NCBI RefSeq assembly: GCF_002994005.1
Contig: NZ_POSN01000003.1
Coordinates: 282,446-346,445 of the forward strand
DNA: 64,000 nt
Source: Apilactobacillus quenuiae
GTDB taxonomy: Bacteria > Bacillota > Bacilli > Lactobacillales > Lactobacillaceae
Direction: 5' to 3'
Every line of letters starts with the position of its first letter. Within the stretch, counting starts at the first letter, position 1. The notes beneath the pieces are model-generated. The model made no database searches. It saw nothing but the letters and a program-made list of their open reading frames with translations, and was not told the origin of the DNA. The position numbers and the translations under genes were made by a program. Shown here piece by piece: positions 63,946 to 64,000 of this stretch.

Positions 63946-64000
63946 ATATTATTCATAAAAATTTTTCAATTTAATAAATGATAAAAATGGATGACTTTGT

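Overview
The window is a 64 kb, low-G+C (about 30% by eye) chromosomal segment of a lactic acid bacterium of the family Lactobacillaceae, close to the replication origin. It opens inside gyrA and runs through rpsF-ssb-rpsR, gdpP-rplI-dnaB and walRKHIJ-htrA, the usual origin-proximal core of lactobacilli. Start codons are often TTG or GTG behind strong Shine-Dalgarno (SD) sequences. WxL surface proteins, a manganese catalase, a NRAMP manganese transporter and an acetoin/diacetyl reductase fit a lactobacillus. The very low G+C, SUF system and secreted proteins would suit the insect- and flower-associated heterofermentative group (Apilactobacillus/Fructilactobacillus-like), but that placement is inference; no 16S gene is present. 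I see no insertion sequence, prophage, integrase or CRISPR array.

Layout. 1-9 kb: gyrA end, four secreted proteins (an NlpC/P60 hydrolase, a C39-like peptidase and two tandem His-rich beta-propeller-like proteins also lie here with one unknown) and a MerR/aldo-keto reductase pair. 9-14 kb: ribosome and replication core. 14-23 kb: MFS transporter, aspartase, an aminotransferase/D-2-hydroxyacid dehydrogenase pair, and an XRE regulator with two DUF3278-like membrane proteins and an ABC-2 exporter. 24-32 kb: an apparently continuous minus-strand unit nrdD-nrdG-sufC-sufD-sufS-sufU-sufB behind paired NrdR boxes. 32-39 kb: accessory block with unknown membrane proteins, a second C39-like peptidase, an MFS protein and a secreted mono-ADP-ribosyltransferase with an intact R / STS / EXE catalytic set. 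39-47 kb: Mn-catalase, tRNA-Lys and the Wal operon with htrA. 47-50 kb: two tandem TauE/SafE permeases that both seem to start at ATT, then a CzrA-type metal sensor with a cation transporter. 50-55 kb: adenine deaminase and a WxL surface complex. 55-64 kb: mntH-usp, a DUF975 protein, two tandem disulfide oxidoreductases, an acetoin reductase, a candidate structured small RNA, an AEC transporter and two microproteins.

How it fits together. Manganese handling (mntH, Mn-catalase) and flavin disulfide reductases suggest peroxide defence in a catalase-negative (haem-free) lactobacillus. Fe-S assembly is physically coupled to the Fe-S/glycyl-radical anaerobic ribonucleotide reductase, probably under NrdR. 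Aspartase, aminotransferase and hydroxyacid dehydrogenase could link amino-acid degradation to NADH re-oxidation. The most unusual gene is the secreted ADP-ribosyltransferase at 37853-38839, which resembles the catalytic domain of actin-modifying binary toxins. Start sites given here were chosen by SD position and family alignment; functions are from sequence recognition without database searches.
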